From positions 1 to 60,668 of the forward strand of contig JBDIBB010000005.1 of assembly GCA_039812685.1 (NCBI GenBank): a stretch of DNA of 60,668 nt, given 5' to 3'. The notes beneath the pieces are model-generated. The model had not been told where the DNA came from. It searched no databases and saw only the letters and a list, made by a program, of their open reading frames with translations. This stretch comes from JBDIBB01 sp039812685 (GTDB taxonomy: Bacteria > Acidobacteriota > Vicinamibacteria > Vicinamibacterales > JAFNAJ01). Below are positions 45,364 to 54,102 of this stretch, piece after piece; positions within the stretch are counted from its first letter, which is position 1; every line of letters starts with the position of its first letter. The translations under genes were made by a program, and so were the position numbers.

Positions 45364-46605
45364 ATGACTGACGCCATTCCAGAGGCCGTCGATCGCCTCT
45401 GTTACCGCTATCCCGCCCTGCTCGTCGACGCGGTCGCCGACCACGATCCCGGCCGGCGGCTGGTCGCCTACAAGAACGTCAGCGTCAACGAGGATTTCTT
45501 CCAGGGGCACTTTCCGGGCGCCCCGCTCATGCCGGGCGTGCTGATGGTGGAGACGCTGGCGCAGGCCGCCGCCGTGCTGCTGCTCGGCGAGGGACACGGC
45601 CGCGCCTCGCTCCGCGGCGTGAACGCCGCGAAGTTCCGGAAGCAGATCGTCCCCGGGGATCGCATCCGTCTCGACGTGCAGCTGGTCCGCCGCCGCGCGA
45701 GCCTCGCGTGGGTGCGCGGCACCGCGTGGGTGGAGGACGCGGTGGTGGCCGAGGCCAACCTGCTGATGGCGCTCGGGCCGGCGCCGTGCGAGATTCACCC
45801 GTCGGCGCACGTCGCCGCCGGCGCGCGGCTGGGCGAGGGGACCGTGGTCGGCCCGGGCGCCGTCGTCGGCCCCCACGTCCGCATCGGCCGCAACTGCCAC
45901 ATCGGCGCCTCGGCGGTCATCGACGGCTGGACCACGCTCGGTGACGACAACCACGTCTGGCCGATGGCCTCGATCGGGCTGCCGCCGCAGGACCTGAAGT
46001 ACCGCGGCGCGCCGACGCGGCTCATGATCGGATCCGGCAACCACTTCCGCGAGTTCGTGACGATCCATCGCGGCACCGAGGACGGCGGCGGCGTGACGGC
46101 GATCGGCGACCGCAACCTCTTCATGGCCTACGTCCACGTGGCGCACGACTGCCACGTCGGCAGCGACATCATCTTCGGCAACGGCGCCACGCTGGGCGGT
46201 CACGTCGAGGTGAGCGACTTCGCGACGATCAGCGCCTACTCGGGCGTCCACCAGTTCTGCCGCGTCGGCCGGCACGCCTTCATCGGCGGCTACTCGGTGG
46301 TCACCAAGGACGCCCTCCCGTATGCGAAGACGGTCGGTAACCGGGCCCGGATCTTCGGCCTGAACACCATCGGCCTCGTGCGCCGCGGCTTCGCGCCCGA
46401 GGTGGTGAGACGGTTGCGACAGGCGTTCCGCGTGCTGCTGCAGTCCAGGCTCAACACGACGCAGGCGCTCGCCCACATCGACGAGTCGCCGGAACTCGCC
46501 TGCGACGAGGTACGGTATCTGGTGGATTTCATCCGCCATGCGAAGCGAGGCGTCACGCTGCGGCGCGGGGCCCGGACGGGTGAGGATGGCGGCGAGGATT
46601 CGTGA
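45364..46605 (+). CDS. lpxA: FabZ-LpxA fusion: 3-hydroxyacyl-ACP dehydratase + UDP-GlcNAc acyltransferase
   Basis: A single 413-residue frame. Residues ~1-140 are FabZ: RYPALLVDAV, then EDFFQGHFPGAPLMPGVLM with catalytic His and the Glu of VETLAQA. After only ~7 residues (GPAPCEI) the left-handed beta-helix of LpxA begins (HPSAHVAAGARLGEGTVVG). It contains YVHVAHDCHVG with the catalytic His, SAYSGVHQFCRVG and the C-terminal helical domain (GFAPEVVRRLRQAFRVL). FabZ draws 3-hydroxyacyl-ACP to membrane lipid; LpxA uses the same substrate for lipid A, so the fusion joins two competing users of one pool. An in-frame ATG at 45766 could make LpxA alone. ATG 45364 is preferred over GTG 45316. Confidence 0.92.
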   Translation: MTDAIPEAVDRLCYRYPALLVDAVADHDPGRRLVAYKNVSVNEDFFQGHFPGAPLMPGVLMVETLAQAAAVLLLGEGHGRASLRGVNAAKFRKQIVPGDRIRLDVQLVRRRASLAWVRGTAWVEDAVVAEANLLMALGPAPCEIHPSAHVAAGARLGEGTVVGPGAVVGPHVRIGRNCHIGASAVIDGWTTLGDDNHVWPMASIGLPPQDLKYRGAPTRLMIGSGNHFREFVTIHRGTEDGGGVTAIGDRNLFMAYVHVAHDCHVGSDIIFGNGATLGGHVEVSDFATISAYSGVHQFCRVGRHAFIGGYSVVTKDALPYAKTVGNRARIFGLNTIGLVRRGFAPEVVRRLRQAFRVLLQSRLNTTQALAHIDESPELACDEVRYLVDFIRHAKRGVTLRRGARTGEDGGEDS

Positions 46606-46617
46606 GGCGCTGACGCG

Positions 46618-47445
46618 ATGCCGCCCGTCGGACTGATCGCCGGCAACGGCCGCTTCCCCTTCCTCGTGCTCGAGGCGGCCCGCGCGATGGGACACGAGGT
46701 GACGATCGTCGCGGTCAGGGAGGAGGCCGACGCCGACCTCGAGGACGCCGCCGGCCGCCACGGGACGCCGATCACGCGCGTCTCGCTGGGCCACCTCGGC
46801 AAGGCGATCGCCATCCTGAAGCAGGCGGGCGTCACCCGGGCCGTGATGGCCGGCCAGGTGAAGCACACGAAGATCTTCTCGGGCATCATGCCCGACCTCA
46901 CGCTGCTGTCGGTCCTCACGCGGCTGAAGGCGAAGAACACCGACGCGCTGATCGCCGCCGTCGCCGACGTGATGGCCGACAGGGGGATCGAACTGGTGGA
47001 TTCGACGCTGTTCCTCGCGCCGCTGCTCGGGCGCGAGGGCGCCCTCACCACGTGGCAGCCCTCGCCACGGCAGGCCGAGGATCTCGCCTTCGGCTACCGC
47101 ATGGCCGACGCGATTGCCGGACTCGACATCGGCCAGACCGTCGTGGTGAAGGACCAGGCGGTGGTGGCCGTCGAGGGCATGGAGGGCACGGATGCCGCCA
47201 TCCTCCGTGCCGGCGAACTGGCGGGCCCCGGCACGGTGGTCGTGAAGGTGGCCAAGCCCAACCAGGACATGCGGTTCGACGTGCCGGTGGTCGGCGTGGC
47301 CACCATCGAGATCATGCAGCGGGCCGGCGCAGCGGTGCTGTCGATCGACGCCGGGAAGACGCTCGTCGTCGACGGCGACGCGTTTGCCGCCGCCGCCCAA
47401 CGCGCCGGCATCTGCGTCGTGGGACGGCCGGCGAGGCGGGACTGA
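46618..47445 (+). CDS. lpxI: UDP-2,3-diacylglucosamine pyrophosphatase LpxI
   Basis: Hydrolyses UDP-2,3-diacylglucosamine to lipid X, replacing LpxH in many diderms. The 275-residue protein starts VGLIAGNGRFPFLVLEAAR. It shows MAGQVKHTKIFSGIMPD, DSTLFLAPLL, DIGQTVVVKDQAVVAVEGMEG and KVAKPNQDMRFDVPVVG, all characteristic of LpxI. It starts 12 bases after fabZ-lpxA. lpxD, lpxC, lpxB and lpxK are not in the window. Confidence 0.93.
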   Translation: MPPVGLIAGNGRFPFLVLEAARAMGHEVTIVAVREEADADLEDAAGRHGTPITRVSLGHLGKAIAILKQAGVTRAVMAGQVKHTKIFSGIMPDLTLLSVLTRLKAKNTDALIAAVADVMADRGIELVDSTLFLAPLLGREGALTTWQPSPRQAEDLAFGYRMADAIAGLDIGQTVVVKDQAVVAVEGMEGTDAAILRAGELAGPGTVVVKVAKPNQDMRFDVPVVGVATIEIMQRAGAAVLSIDAGKTLVVDGDAFAAAAQRAGICVVGRPARRD

Positions 47446-47449
47446 CGTG

Positions 47450-48415
47450 ATGGGCGGCCGGTTGCGGGTGGGCGTGGTTGGCGTGGGCCATCTCGGCAGG
47501 CACCACGCCCGGATCCTCGCGGGCCTCGACGACGTGGAGCTGGTGGGGGTGGCCGACAGCGATCTCGACCGTGCCCGCGCGATTGCCGGCGAGTACGGCG
47601 GAGAGGGCCTGACGGATGCCGCCGGCCTGGTCGGGCGCGTGGACGCGGTGACGATCGCGGCGCCGACCGAGGCGCACCATGCGCTGGCGCGGCTGTTCCT
47701 GTCACGCGGCGTGCCGACGCTCGTCGAGAAGCCGCTGGCGCGCACGCTCGAGGAGGCCGACGACCTGGTGGCGCTGGCGGCGGCCACCGGCACGCCTCTG
47801 GGGGTGGGACACACCGAGCGCTTCAATCCGGCCGTCACCGCCGCGCTGGCGCTGATCACCGCGCCCCGCTTCGTCGAGGTCCACCGCCTCGGCACGTTCC
47901 CCGAGCGCAGCCTCGACATCGATGTCGTGTTCGACCTGATGATCCACGACCTCGACGTGCTGCTCGCGGGCGTCGGCAGCGAGGTCGTGGGCGTGGAAGC
48001 CGTCGGTGTCCCGGTGCTCACGCCGCGCGTCGACATCGCCAACGCCCGGCTGAAGTTCGCCTCGGGCTGCATCGCCAACCTCACCGCGAGCCGAATCAGC
48101 CGCGACCGCGTGCGCAAGGTCCGTTTCTTCCAGCCGCACACCTACCTGTCGATCGACTACGCGTCGCAGGAGGTGGAACGGTGGGTGCTCGAGCCGGGCG
48201 CCGGTCCCGGCGGCCGCCCCGACATCGTGGGCGGCAGGCTCGACATCGCGCGCGAGGAGCCGCTGCGGCTGGAACTGCGCGACTTCGTGGCGGCCGCGCG
48301 CGCGCGTCGCGCGCCGCTGGTCAGCGGGGAACAGGGGCGCCGGGCCCTTGCCCTCGCGCACCGCATCACCCGGGAGATCGCGGCGCAGCAGGCGACCGCG
48401 TCAGCACGCCCCTGA
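47450..48415 (+). CDS. Gfo/Idh/MocA-family dehydrogenase (possible lipid A GnnA-type)
   Basis: NAD(P)-dependent sugar dehydrogenase of 321 residues. The Rossmann start is VGVVGVGHLGRHHARIL; the conserved EKP is in TLVEKPLARTLEEA; the catalytic-region Asp/His is in FDLMIHDLDVLL. Its place right after lpxI, four bases away, points to sugar-nucleotide modification of lipid A. In organisms with 3-amino-GlcNAc lipid A, GnnA is of this family and sits beside lpx genes, but the partner aminotransferase GnnB is not seen here. The specific substrate is therefore open. Confidence 0.8.
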   Translation: MGGRLRVGVVGVGHLGRHHARILAGLDDVELVGVADSDLDRARAIAGEYGGEGLTDAAGLVGRVDAVTIAAPTEAHHALARLFLSRGVPTLVEKPLARTLEEADDLVALAAATGTPLGVGHTERFNPAVTAALALITAPRFVEVHRLGTFPERSLDIDVVFDLMIHDLDVLLAGVGSEVVGVEAVGVPVLTPRVDIANARLKFASGCIANLTASRISRDRVRKVRFFQPHTYLSIDYASQEVERWVLEPGAGPGGRPDIVGGRLDIAREEPLRLELRDFVAAARARRAPLVSGEQGRRALALAHRITREIAAQQATASARP

Positions 48416-48425
48416 GGTATCGGAC

Positions 48426-49322
48426 ATGACTTCGGTTCTCGACGACGTCGAAGCCGCGCTCGCGGCAGGCCGGCCCCCCGCGCCCGACCAGTGGCGCGCC
48501 GTGCTCGACACCAGCGATCTCGTGCGCATCGGGATGCTCGCCGATCAGGCGCGCCGGCGCCGCCACGGCACGGAGGTCACCTTCGTCCGTGTCGCCGATG
48601 TCGCGCTCGAGGAGGCGCATACGGCGGCATGGCCCGCGACGGCTCGGGAGCTCCGGCTGTCTGGCACACCGGCTTCCGCCGACGAGGCGGTGTCGGCCGC
48701 CGCGGCCCTGGTGGCGCGTGCCGGCGCGGTGCCGGTCACCGCCTGGTCGCTCGACGATCTCGAGCGCCTGGCGTCGGGAACCGGAGGGCTGGTCGCGCTG
48801 GCAGAGCAGCTGGCCGATGCGGGCGTGGCGGCCATCGCCGAGGCGCCGGTCGACGTCCTGCCCGACCCGGTGACCTCGCTCGCAGCCGTGGTGAAGGGCG
48901 GCGGGTCGGTGGCCCGGGCGACCGTCCGGCATTGGGCGAACCGTGATGCGGTGCACGAGATCCTGCAGCGCGTGAAGCGCATGCAGAAGGCCACCGGCGC
49001 GATTCATGCCTTCGCGCCGCTGCCCCGCGCTGTCGATGCGCGCACGCCGAGCACGGGGTACGACGATGCGAAGGTGGTGGCGCTGGCGAGGCTGTCGCTC
49101 GACACGGTGCCGTCGATTCAGGTGGACTGGCAGATCTGCGGCCCGAAGCTCGCGCAGGTCGCGCTGCTGTTCGGCGCCGACGACATCGACGGCGTGTCGC
49201 CATTCGAGGATGCCGGCCTGGGGCGGCGTCGGGCGCCGCTCGAAGAGCTGCGGCGCAACGTCATCGCGGCGTCGTTCTCGCCGATCGAGCGCGACGGCCG
49301 CTGGGGCATCGTGCCGGTATGA
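48426..49322 (+). CDS. MqnE/MqnC-like protein lacking the radical SAM cluster motif
   Basis: A 298-residue protein at the head of the menaquinone genes. The C-terminal third matches the radical SAM MqnE/MqnC pattern: QRVKRMQKATGAIHAFAPLP, KVVALARLSLDTVPSIQVDW, GPKLAQVALLFGADDIDG and LRRNVIAASFSPIERDGRW. However, the N-terminal half has no CxxxCxxC, and the whole protein contains a single Cys (QICGPK). It cannot bind the usual 4Fe-4S cluster and so should not catalyse radical chemistry. It may be a scaffold, a regulatory subunit or a relic; a cluster-bearing MqnE would have to be elsewhere. It overlaps mqnA by four bases (ATGA), implying coupled expression. Confidence 0.7.
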   Translation: MTSVLDDVEAALAAGRPPAPDQWRAVLDTSDLVRIGMLADQARRRRHGTEVTFVRVADVALEEAHTAAWPATARELRLSGTPASADEAVSAAAALVARAGAVPVTAWSLDDLERLASGTGGLVALAEQLADAGVAAIAEAPVDVLPDPVTSLAAVVKGGGSVARATVRHWANRDAVHEILQRVKRMQKATGAIHAFAPLPRAVDARTPSTGYDDAKVVALARLSLDTVPSIQVDWQICGPKLAQVALLFGADDIDGVSPFEDAGLGRRRAPLEELRRNVIAASFSPIERDGRWGIVPV

Positions 49323-50134
49323 CCCCGACCCGCATCGGCGCCGTCTCGTACCTCAACACGCTGCCGCTCGTCTACGGGCTGCGTGACGATGCCGGGCACT
49401 TCCAGCTGCGGTTCGACGTCCCATCGCACTGCGCCGCGCTGCTGCACGACGGGGCGGTGGACGTGGGGCTGATCCCCTCGATCGAGTTCCTGCGCGGCGA
49501 CTACGTCGTCGCGCCGGGTGTCTCGATCGCGTCAGAGGGCCCGGTGGCGTCCGTCGCGCTGTTCGCCAGGGTGCCGGTGGAGTCGATCCGGCGCGTCGCG
49601 CTCGACACCAGCTCACGCACCTCGGCGACGCTGGTCCGCATCCTGCTGGCCGAGCGCTACGGGCTGACGCCCGTCTTCGAGGCGCAGGCGCCGGACCTGC
49701 CGGCCATGCTGGCCGGGCACGACGCCGCGCTCGTGATCGGCGACAATGCGCTCTACGCGGACCCGGCGCGCCTCGGCGTGCGGAAGATCGATCTCGGCGA
49801 GCAGTGGACGGCCCACACGGGCCTGCCCTTCGTGTGGGCGTTCTGGGCCGGCCGGGCCGAGGCGCTGTCGCCGCCGGTGTGCGAGGCCTTGCGCGCCTCG
49901 CGCGATCGCGGGGTGGAGGCCTGCGACGACATCGCCGCGAGCTACGCGGCCGGCGACGCGCACCGCGAGGCGGTGGCACGGCGCTACTTCCGCGAGAACA
50001 TGAAGTACGGGCTCGATGAGCGCCACCGCGCGGCCATCGACCGGTTCTACCGGTCGGCGGTGGCCGTGGGCGTGGTGCCTGCCGCCAGGCCCGTGCGGCT
50101 GGCCGGGGCCTCCGCGGCGCGGGCCGAGGCGTAG
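49319..50134 (+). CDS. mqnA: Chorismate dehydratase MqnA
   Basis: First committed enzyme of the futalosine route to menaquinone; it dehydrates chorismate to 3-enolpyruvylbenzoate. The 271-residue periplasmic-binding-protein-like fold lacks a signal peptide. Typical strings are IGAVSYLNTLPLVYGL, VDVGLIPSIEFLRG, DTSSRTSATLVRILL, AALVIGDNAL and DLGEQWTAHTGLPFVWAFW. The next genes are mqnC and the deaminase, which fixes the assignment. Confidence 0.94.
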   Translation: MTPTRIGAVSYLNTLPLVYGLRDDAGHFQLRFDVPSHCAALLHDGAVDVGLIPSIEFLRGDYVVAPGVSIASEGPVASVALFARVPVESIRRVALDTSSRTSATLVRILLAERYGLTPVFEAQAPDLPAMLAGHDAALVIGDNALYADPARLGVRKIDLGEQWTAHTGLPFVWAFWAGRAEALSPPVCEALRASRDRGVEACDDIAASYAAGDAHREAVARRYFRENMKYGLDERHRAAIDRFYRSAVAVGVVPAARPVRLAGASAARAEA

Positions 50135-50167
50135 GCGCGGAGCACGGCGAGGGAAGGCTCACCCATC

Positions 50168-51379
50168 ATGCTGAAGGACGTCGCCGACAAGGTGCGGGCT
50201 GGCGCGCGGATCGCCGAGGACGAGGCGCTGGCGCTCTACCTGGAGGCGCCCACCGCGCTGCTCGGCCAGCTCGCCGACGGCGTGCGCGCACGCCGCCACC
50301 CCGCGCGCGTCGTCACCTACATCATCGATCGCAACGTCAACTACACGAACGTGTGCGTGGCGCGCTGCCGCTTCTGCGCGTTCTACCGCCCGGTGGGTCA
50401 CGGCGAGGGCTACGTGCTCTCGTTCGAGGAGATCTTCCGCAAGATCGACGAGACGATCGAGGTGGGCGGCGAGCAGATGCTGCTGCAGGGCGGACACAAT
50501 CCCGATCTGCCGCTCGAGTGGTACGAGGACCTGTTCCGCGCCATCAAGCAGCGCTATCCCGCGTTCCGCCTCCACGCGCTGTCGCCGCCCGAGGTGGTGC
50601 ACCTCTCGCGGCTCGCGAAGCTGCCGCCCGCCGCGGTGATCGCGCGGCTGGTGGCCGCGGGCCTCGACAGCATTCCCGGCGGCGGCGCCGAGATCCTCGT
50701 CGACCGCGTCCGGAAGCTGCTCAACTGCTACAACAAGGCGACGGCCGCCGAGTGGCTCGCGGTCATGCGCGAGGCGCACCTCGCCGGGCTGCGCACCACG
50801 GCCACGATGATGTTCGGCAGCGTCGAGACGCCCGAGGAACGCCTCGAGCACCTGTTCCGGCTGCGCGCGCTGCAGGACGAGACGCGCGGCTTCACCGCCT
50901 TCATCGCCTGGAGCTACCAGCCCGAGCACACCGAACTCGAGGGCGTGGAGGCCACCGGCGTGGAGTACCTGCGGACGCTCGCCATCGCGCGGCTCGTGCT
51001 CGACAACTTCGACAACCTGCAGGCCTCGTGGGTCACACAGGGCGGGAAGGTGGGACAGTTGAGCCTGGCCTTCGGCGCCAACGACATGGGCAGCGTGATG
51101 ATCGAGGAGAACGTCGTGCGCGCCGCGGGCGCCAGCTACTGCATGGACGAGGTGGAGATCGTTCGCAACATCGAGAACGCGGGGTTCCTGCCCAGGCGCC
51201 GCAACATGCACTACGACCTGCTGGGCGAGCCGATCTTCCGCCAGCGCGAGGTCGGGCGGCGCTTCGGGCTCGACGTGGCCAAGCGCGAGGGCGAGGCCCT
51301 GGTGCCGGCCGAGCTCGACACGTACGCCGGCCGGAGCCGGGCCGCCCGGCAGCAGCGGACCAGCGCGACGCGATCATGA
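50168..51379 (+). CDS. mqnC: Cyclic dehypoxanthine futalosine synthase MqnC (radical SAM)
   Basis: Cyclises dehypoxanthine futalosine using a radical SAM mechanism. The cluster motif is intact in NVNYTNVCVARCRFCAFYR (CxxxCxxC). Further matches are EQMLLQGGHNPDLPLEWYED, GLDSIPGGGAEILVDRVRK, TTATMMFGSVETPEERLEHL and FGANDMGSVMIEENVVRAAG. The GGHNPDL and SIPGGGAEI strings favour MqnC over MqnE. The 403-residue length is slightly above the usual 360-390. It overlaps the deaminase gene by four bases. Confidence 0.95.
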   Translation: MLKDVADKVRAGARIAEDEALALYLEAPTALLGQLADGVRARRHPARVVTYIIDRNVNYTNVCVARCRFCAFYRPVGHGEGYVLSFEEIFRKIDETIEVGGEQMLLQGGHNPDLPLEWYEDLFRAIKQRYPAFRLHALSPPEVVHLSRLAKLPPAAVIARLVAAGLDSIPGGGAEILVDRVRKLLNCYNKATAAEWLAVMREAHLAGLRTTATMMFGSVETPEERLEHLFRLRALQDETRGFTAFIAWSYQPEHTELEGVEATGVEYLRTLAIARLVLDNFDNLQASWVTQGGKVGQLSLAFGANDMGSVMIEENVVRAAGASYCMDEVEIVRNIENAGFLPRRRNMHYDLLGEPIFRQREVGRRFGLDVAKREGEALVPAELDTYAGRSRAARQQRTSATRS

Positions 51380-52635
51380 CGGAATCGACCGGCGCGGGCG
51401 CGCCGATGGTGGCGACGCGCGCGGCGTGGGTGCTGCCCATCTCGCAGCCGCCCATCCGCGACGGGGGCCTGCTGGCGCGCGACGGGAGAATCCTCGACGT
51501 CGGCCCGTGGGGCGCCATCGCGGCCCGCGCCGGCGCCCATGAGCGGGCCGGGATTCCGGTTGAACGCCGCGACGTGGGCGCGCGCGCCGTGCTGCCCGGC
51601 CTGGTGAACGCGCACGCGCACCTCGAACTGTCGTGGATGCGCGGCCGGCTGCCCCGGCTGCCGTCGATGCCCGACTGGGCCCGGGCGCTCATCGACCTGC
51701 GCCGCCGCGAGAACGCCGACGAGGCCGCCGCGGCCGAGGCGGGCATCCGCGAGATGGTCGCGTGCGGCACGGCGGCCGTCGGCGACATCGGCAATTCCGC
51801 CGCCTCGTGCCGGCCCCTGGCGCGCAGCCCGTTGCGCGCCGTGGTGTTCCGCGAGCTGCTCGGCTTCAACCCGGCCGACGCCGAGGCGATCGTTGCGCGC
51901 GCGGCCGGGCAGGCACGGGACGAAGAGGCCGCCAACGTGCGCGTCACGCTGTCGGCGCACGCGCCCTACTCGGTGGCGCCTGAGCTCTTTCGCGCGATTC
52001 TCGCGCGAATCGGCGCCTGCGACAGTCCGCTGACCGGCGTGCACGCGGCCGAGTCGCGCGAAGAGGTGCGGTTTCTCGAGGACGGCACCGGCCCCTGGCG
52101 CGACCTGCTGGAGAGCGTCGGCGCCTGGAATCCGCGCTGGCAGCCGCCGCGCTGCACGCCCATCGACTACCTCGATCGGCTCGGCTGGTTGCGTGAGGGC
52201 GTCGTGCTCGCGCACGCCGTGCAGTGCTCGTCGCGCGAACTGGCTCGCGTCGCCGAGAGCGGCGCGGCCATCGTCACCTGTCCGCGGAGCAACGCACGGC
52301 TGCGCGTCGGCGCGCCGCCGCTCGACGCCATGATGGCCTCGGGCGCGACACTGGCCGTGGGCACCGACAGCCTGGCGAGCGCCGACGATCTCAACGTGTT
52401 GGGCGAGCTCGCGGCCATGCGCCGGATCGCGCCGCAGGCGCCGGCCTCGCGGCTGCTGGCGTGCGCGACGATCGGCGGTGCGCGGGCGCTGCGGCTCGAT
52501 GGGGAGCTGGGCAGTCTCGAGGCAGGGAAGCGGGCCGCCGCGATCGCCGTCGCGATCGACCCGGCGCGTGACGACGTGGAGGAGCAGATGCTGCGCGGCG
52601 TGACGCCGGGCGAGATCGCGTGGGTGGCCGCATGA
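51376..52635 (+). CDS. mqnX: Amidohydrolase, probable aminodeoxyfutalosine deaminase
   Basis: A 419-residue metal-dependent amidohydrolase. The first metal site is LPGLVNAHAHLELSWM, others are SAHAPYSV, GVHAAESREEVRF and VLAHAVQCS, and the catalytic Asp is in AVGTDSLASADDL. Members of this family between mqnC and the prenyltransferase deaminate 6-amino-6-deoxyfutalosine to futalosine; the assignment rests on family plus context. Chlorohydrolase-type deaminases look similar. ATG 51376 overlaps the mqnC stop (ATGA). Confidence 0.84.
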   Translation: MTESTGAGAPMVATRAAWVLPISQPPIRDGGLLARDGRILDVGPWGAIAARAGAHERAGIPVERRDVGARAVLPGLVNAHAHLELSWMRGRLPRLPSMPDWARALIDLRRRENADEAAAAEAGIREMVACGTAAVGDIGNSAASCRPLARSPLRAVVFRELLGFNPADAEAIVARAAGQARDEEAANVRVTLSAHAPYSVAPELFRAILARIGACDSPLTGVHAAESREEVRFLEDGTGPWRDLLESVGAWNPRWQPPRCTPIDYLDRLGWLREGVVLAHAVQCSSRELARVAESGAAIVTCPRSNARLRVGAPPLDAMMASGATLAVGTDSLASADDLNVLGELAAMRRIAPQAPASRLLACATIGGARALRLDGELGSLEAGKRAAAIAVAIDPARDDVEEQMLRGVTPGEIAWVAA

Positions 52636-53492
52636 GCGTGCTCGGCCGGCTGCGCACCTACGCGTCGTTCGTGCGGATCAGCCACTCGGTGTTCGCGCTG
52701 CCGTTCGCCCTGGTGGGCGCGCTGCTGGCGGGCCGCACCGTGCCGCTCACGTGGGCGCGCGCCGGCTGGATCGTCGCGGCCATGGTGACCGCGCGCAGCG
52801 CGGCGATGGGCTTCAACCGCCTCGCCGACGCGCGCTTCGACGCCCGCAACCCGCGCACCGCGGCGCGCGAGCTGCCGCGGGGTGCGATGAGCGTTCGCGA
52901 AGCGGCTGCGTTCGTCGCCGTGTCGTCAGCGGCGTTCGTCGCCGTGTGCGCCCCGCTGGGCCCCGTGTGCCTGGCGCTCTCGCCCGTGGCGCTCGCCATC
53001 GTGTTCTGGTACTCGATCGCCAAGCGCGTCACCCACATGACCCAGCTCTTCCTCGGCCTGGCGATGGCCGTCGCGCCGGTGGGTGGCTGGATCGCGGCCG
53101 GCGGCGGCTGGGCGTGGGAGCCGGCGCTGCTCGGGCTGGCGATCGGCGCGTGGGTGGGCGGCTTCGACGTCCTGTACGCCTGCCAGGACCTCGAGTTCGA
53201 TCGCCGGGATGGCCTGCACTCCATCCCCGTGCGGTTCGGCGTGCGCGGCGCCCTGGCGATCTCGCGCGCGATGCACCTGCTGGCGGTGGCGTGCCTTGCG
53301 GCGCTCGGGGCCGTCGCCGCCCTGGGCCCCATCTATCTGGCCGGCGTGGTCGTCGTCGCCGGCCTGCTCTTCTACGAGCAGTCGCTCGTGTCGGCCGACG
53401 ACCTGTCGCAGGTGAAGCGGGCCTTCGACCTCAACGGCTACGTGGGCCTCTTCTACCTGCTGGCGACCGGGGTGGCGCTGTATGTCGGCTGA
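52632..53492 (+). CDS. mqnP: UbiA-family prenyltransferase (MqnP-type)
   Basis: Integral-membrane enzyme that prenylates the naphthoate intermediate. Two Asp-rich motifs are in the right places: FNRLADARFDARNPRTA and YACQDLEFDRRDGLHSIP. Seven to nine membrane helices are visible across 286 residues. Its place between the futalosine enzymes and ubiX/menG supports menaquinone rather than ubiquinone or heme. ATG 52632 (overlapping the preceding stop) is preferred over the earlier in-frame start at 52620. Confidence 0.92.
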   Translation: MSVLGRLRTYASFVRISHSVFALPFALVGALLAGRTVPLTWARAGWIVAAMVTARSAAMGFNRLADARFDARNPRTAARELPRGAMSVREAAAFVAVSSAAFVAVCAPLGPVCLALSPVALAIVFWYSIAKRVTHMTQLFLGLAMAVAPVGGWIAAGGGWAWEPALLGLAIGAWVGGFDVLYACQDLEFDRRDGLHSIPVRFGVRGALAISRAMHLLAVACLAALGAVAALGPIYLAGVVVVAGLLFYEQSLVSADDLSQVKRAFDLNGYVGLFYLLATGVALYVG

Positions 53493-54102
53493 GGGTGCGC
53501 GCACGCGCAACATCGCGGTGGGCGTCACCGGCGCGAGCGGCGCCATCTACGCCCTCCGCACGCTCGGCGCGCTGCTGGCACAGGGCTGCCGCGTCGACGT
53601 CGTGTTCAGCGATCACGGGCGCCGGCTGTTCCGCGACGAACTGGGGGAGGGCGCAACGCCGGATCGACTGGAGGCCCTGCTCCTCGAGCGCTGCGGTGAC
53701 GAGGTCCGGCGTGGCTCGTTCGTCATCCACCACCACAGGGATCAAGGCGCCAGGCTCGCCAGCGGCAGCCAGCGCTGCGAGGGCATGGTGATCGTGCCGT
53801 GCTCGATGAAGACGCTGGCGGGCGTGGCCAACGGGCTGTCTGGCAACCTCATCGAGCGCGCCGCCGACGTGATGCTGAAGGAAGGCCGCCGGCTCGTGCT
53901 CGTGCCGCGGGAGACGCCGCTCAGCCTGGTGCAGTTGCGCAACATGGTGGCGTGCGCCGAGGCGGGCGCGACGATCCTCCCGGCGATGCCGGGCTTCTAT
54001 CACCAGCCGCAGTCGATCGAGGACCTGGCCGCGTTCGTGGCCGGCAAGATCCTGTCGGTGCTCGGCTTCGAGCAGACGCTCTACCCGAGATGGAAGGACT
54101 GA
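53482..54102 (+). CDS. ubiX: UbiX-type flavin prenyltransferase
   Basis: Makes prenylated FMN for UbiD-family decarboxylases. The 206-residue protein shows IAVGVTGASGAIYALRTL for FMN binding, VIVPCSMKTLAGVANGLSGN, RRLVLVPRETPLSLVQLRNM and ATILPAMPGFYHQPQSIED, all standard. The decarboxylase partner (UbiD/MqnL) is not in the window. It overlaps mqnP by 11 bases and menG by one base. Confidence 0.95.
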   Translation: MSAEGARTRNIAVGVTGASGAIYALRTLGALLAQGCRVDVVFSDHGRRLFRDELGEGATPDRLEALLLERCGDEVRRGSFVIHHHRDQGARLASGSQRCEGMVIVPCSMKTLAGVANGLSGNLIERAADVMLKEGRRLVLVPRETPLSLVQLRNMVACAEAGATILPAMPGFYHQPQSIEDLAAFVAGKILSVLGFEQTLYPRWKD

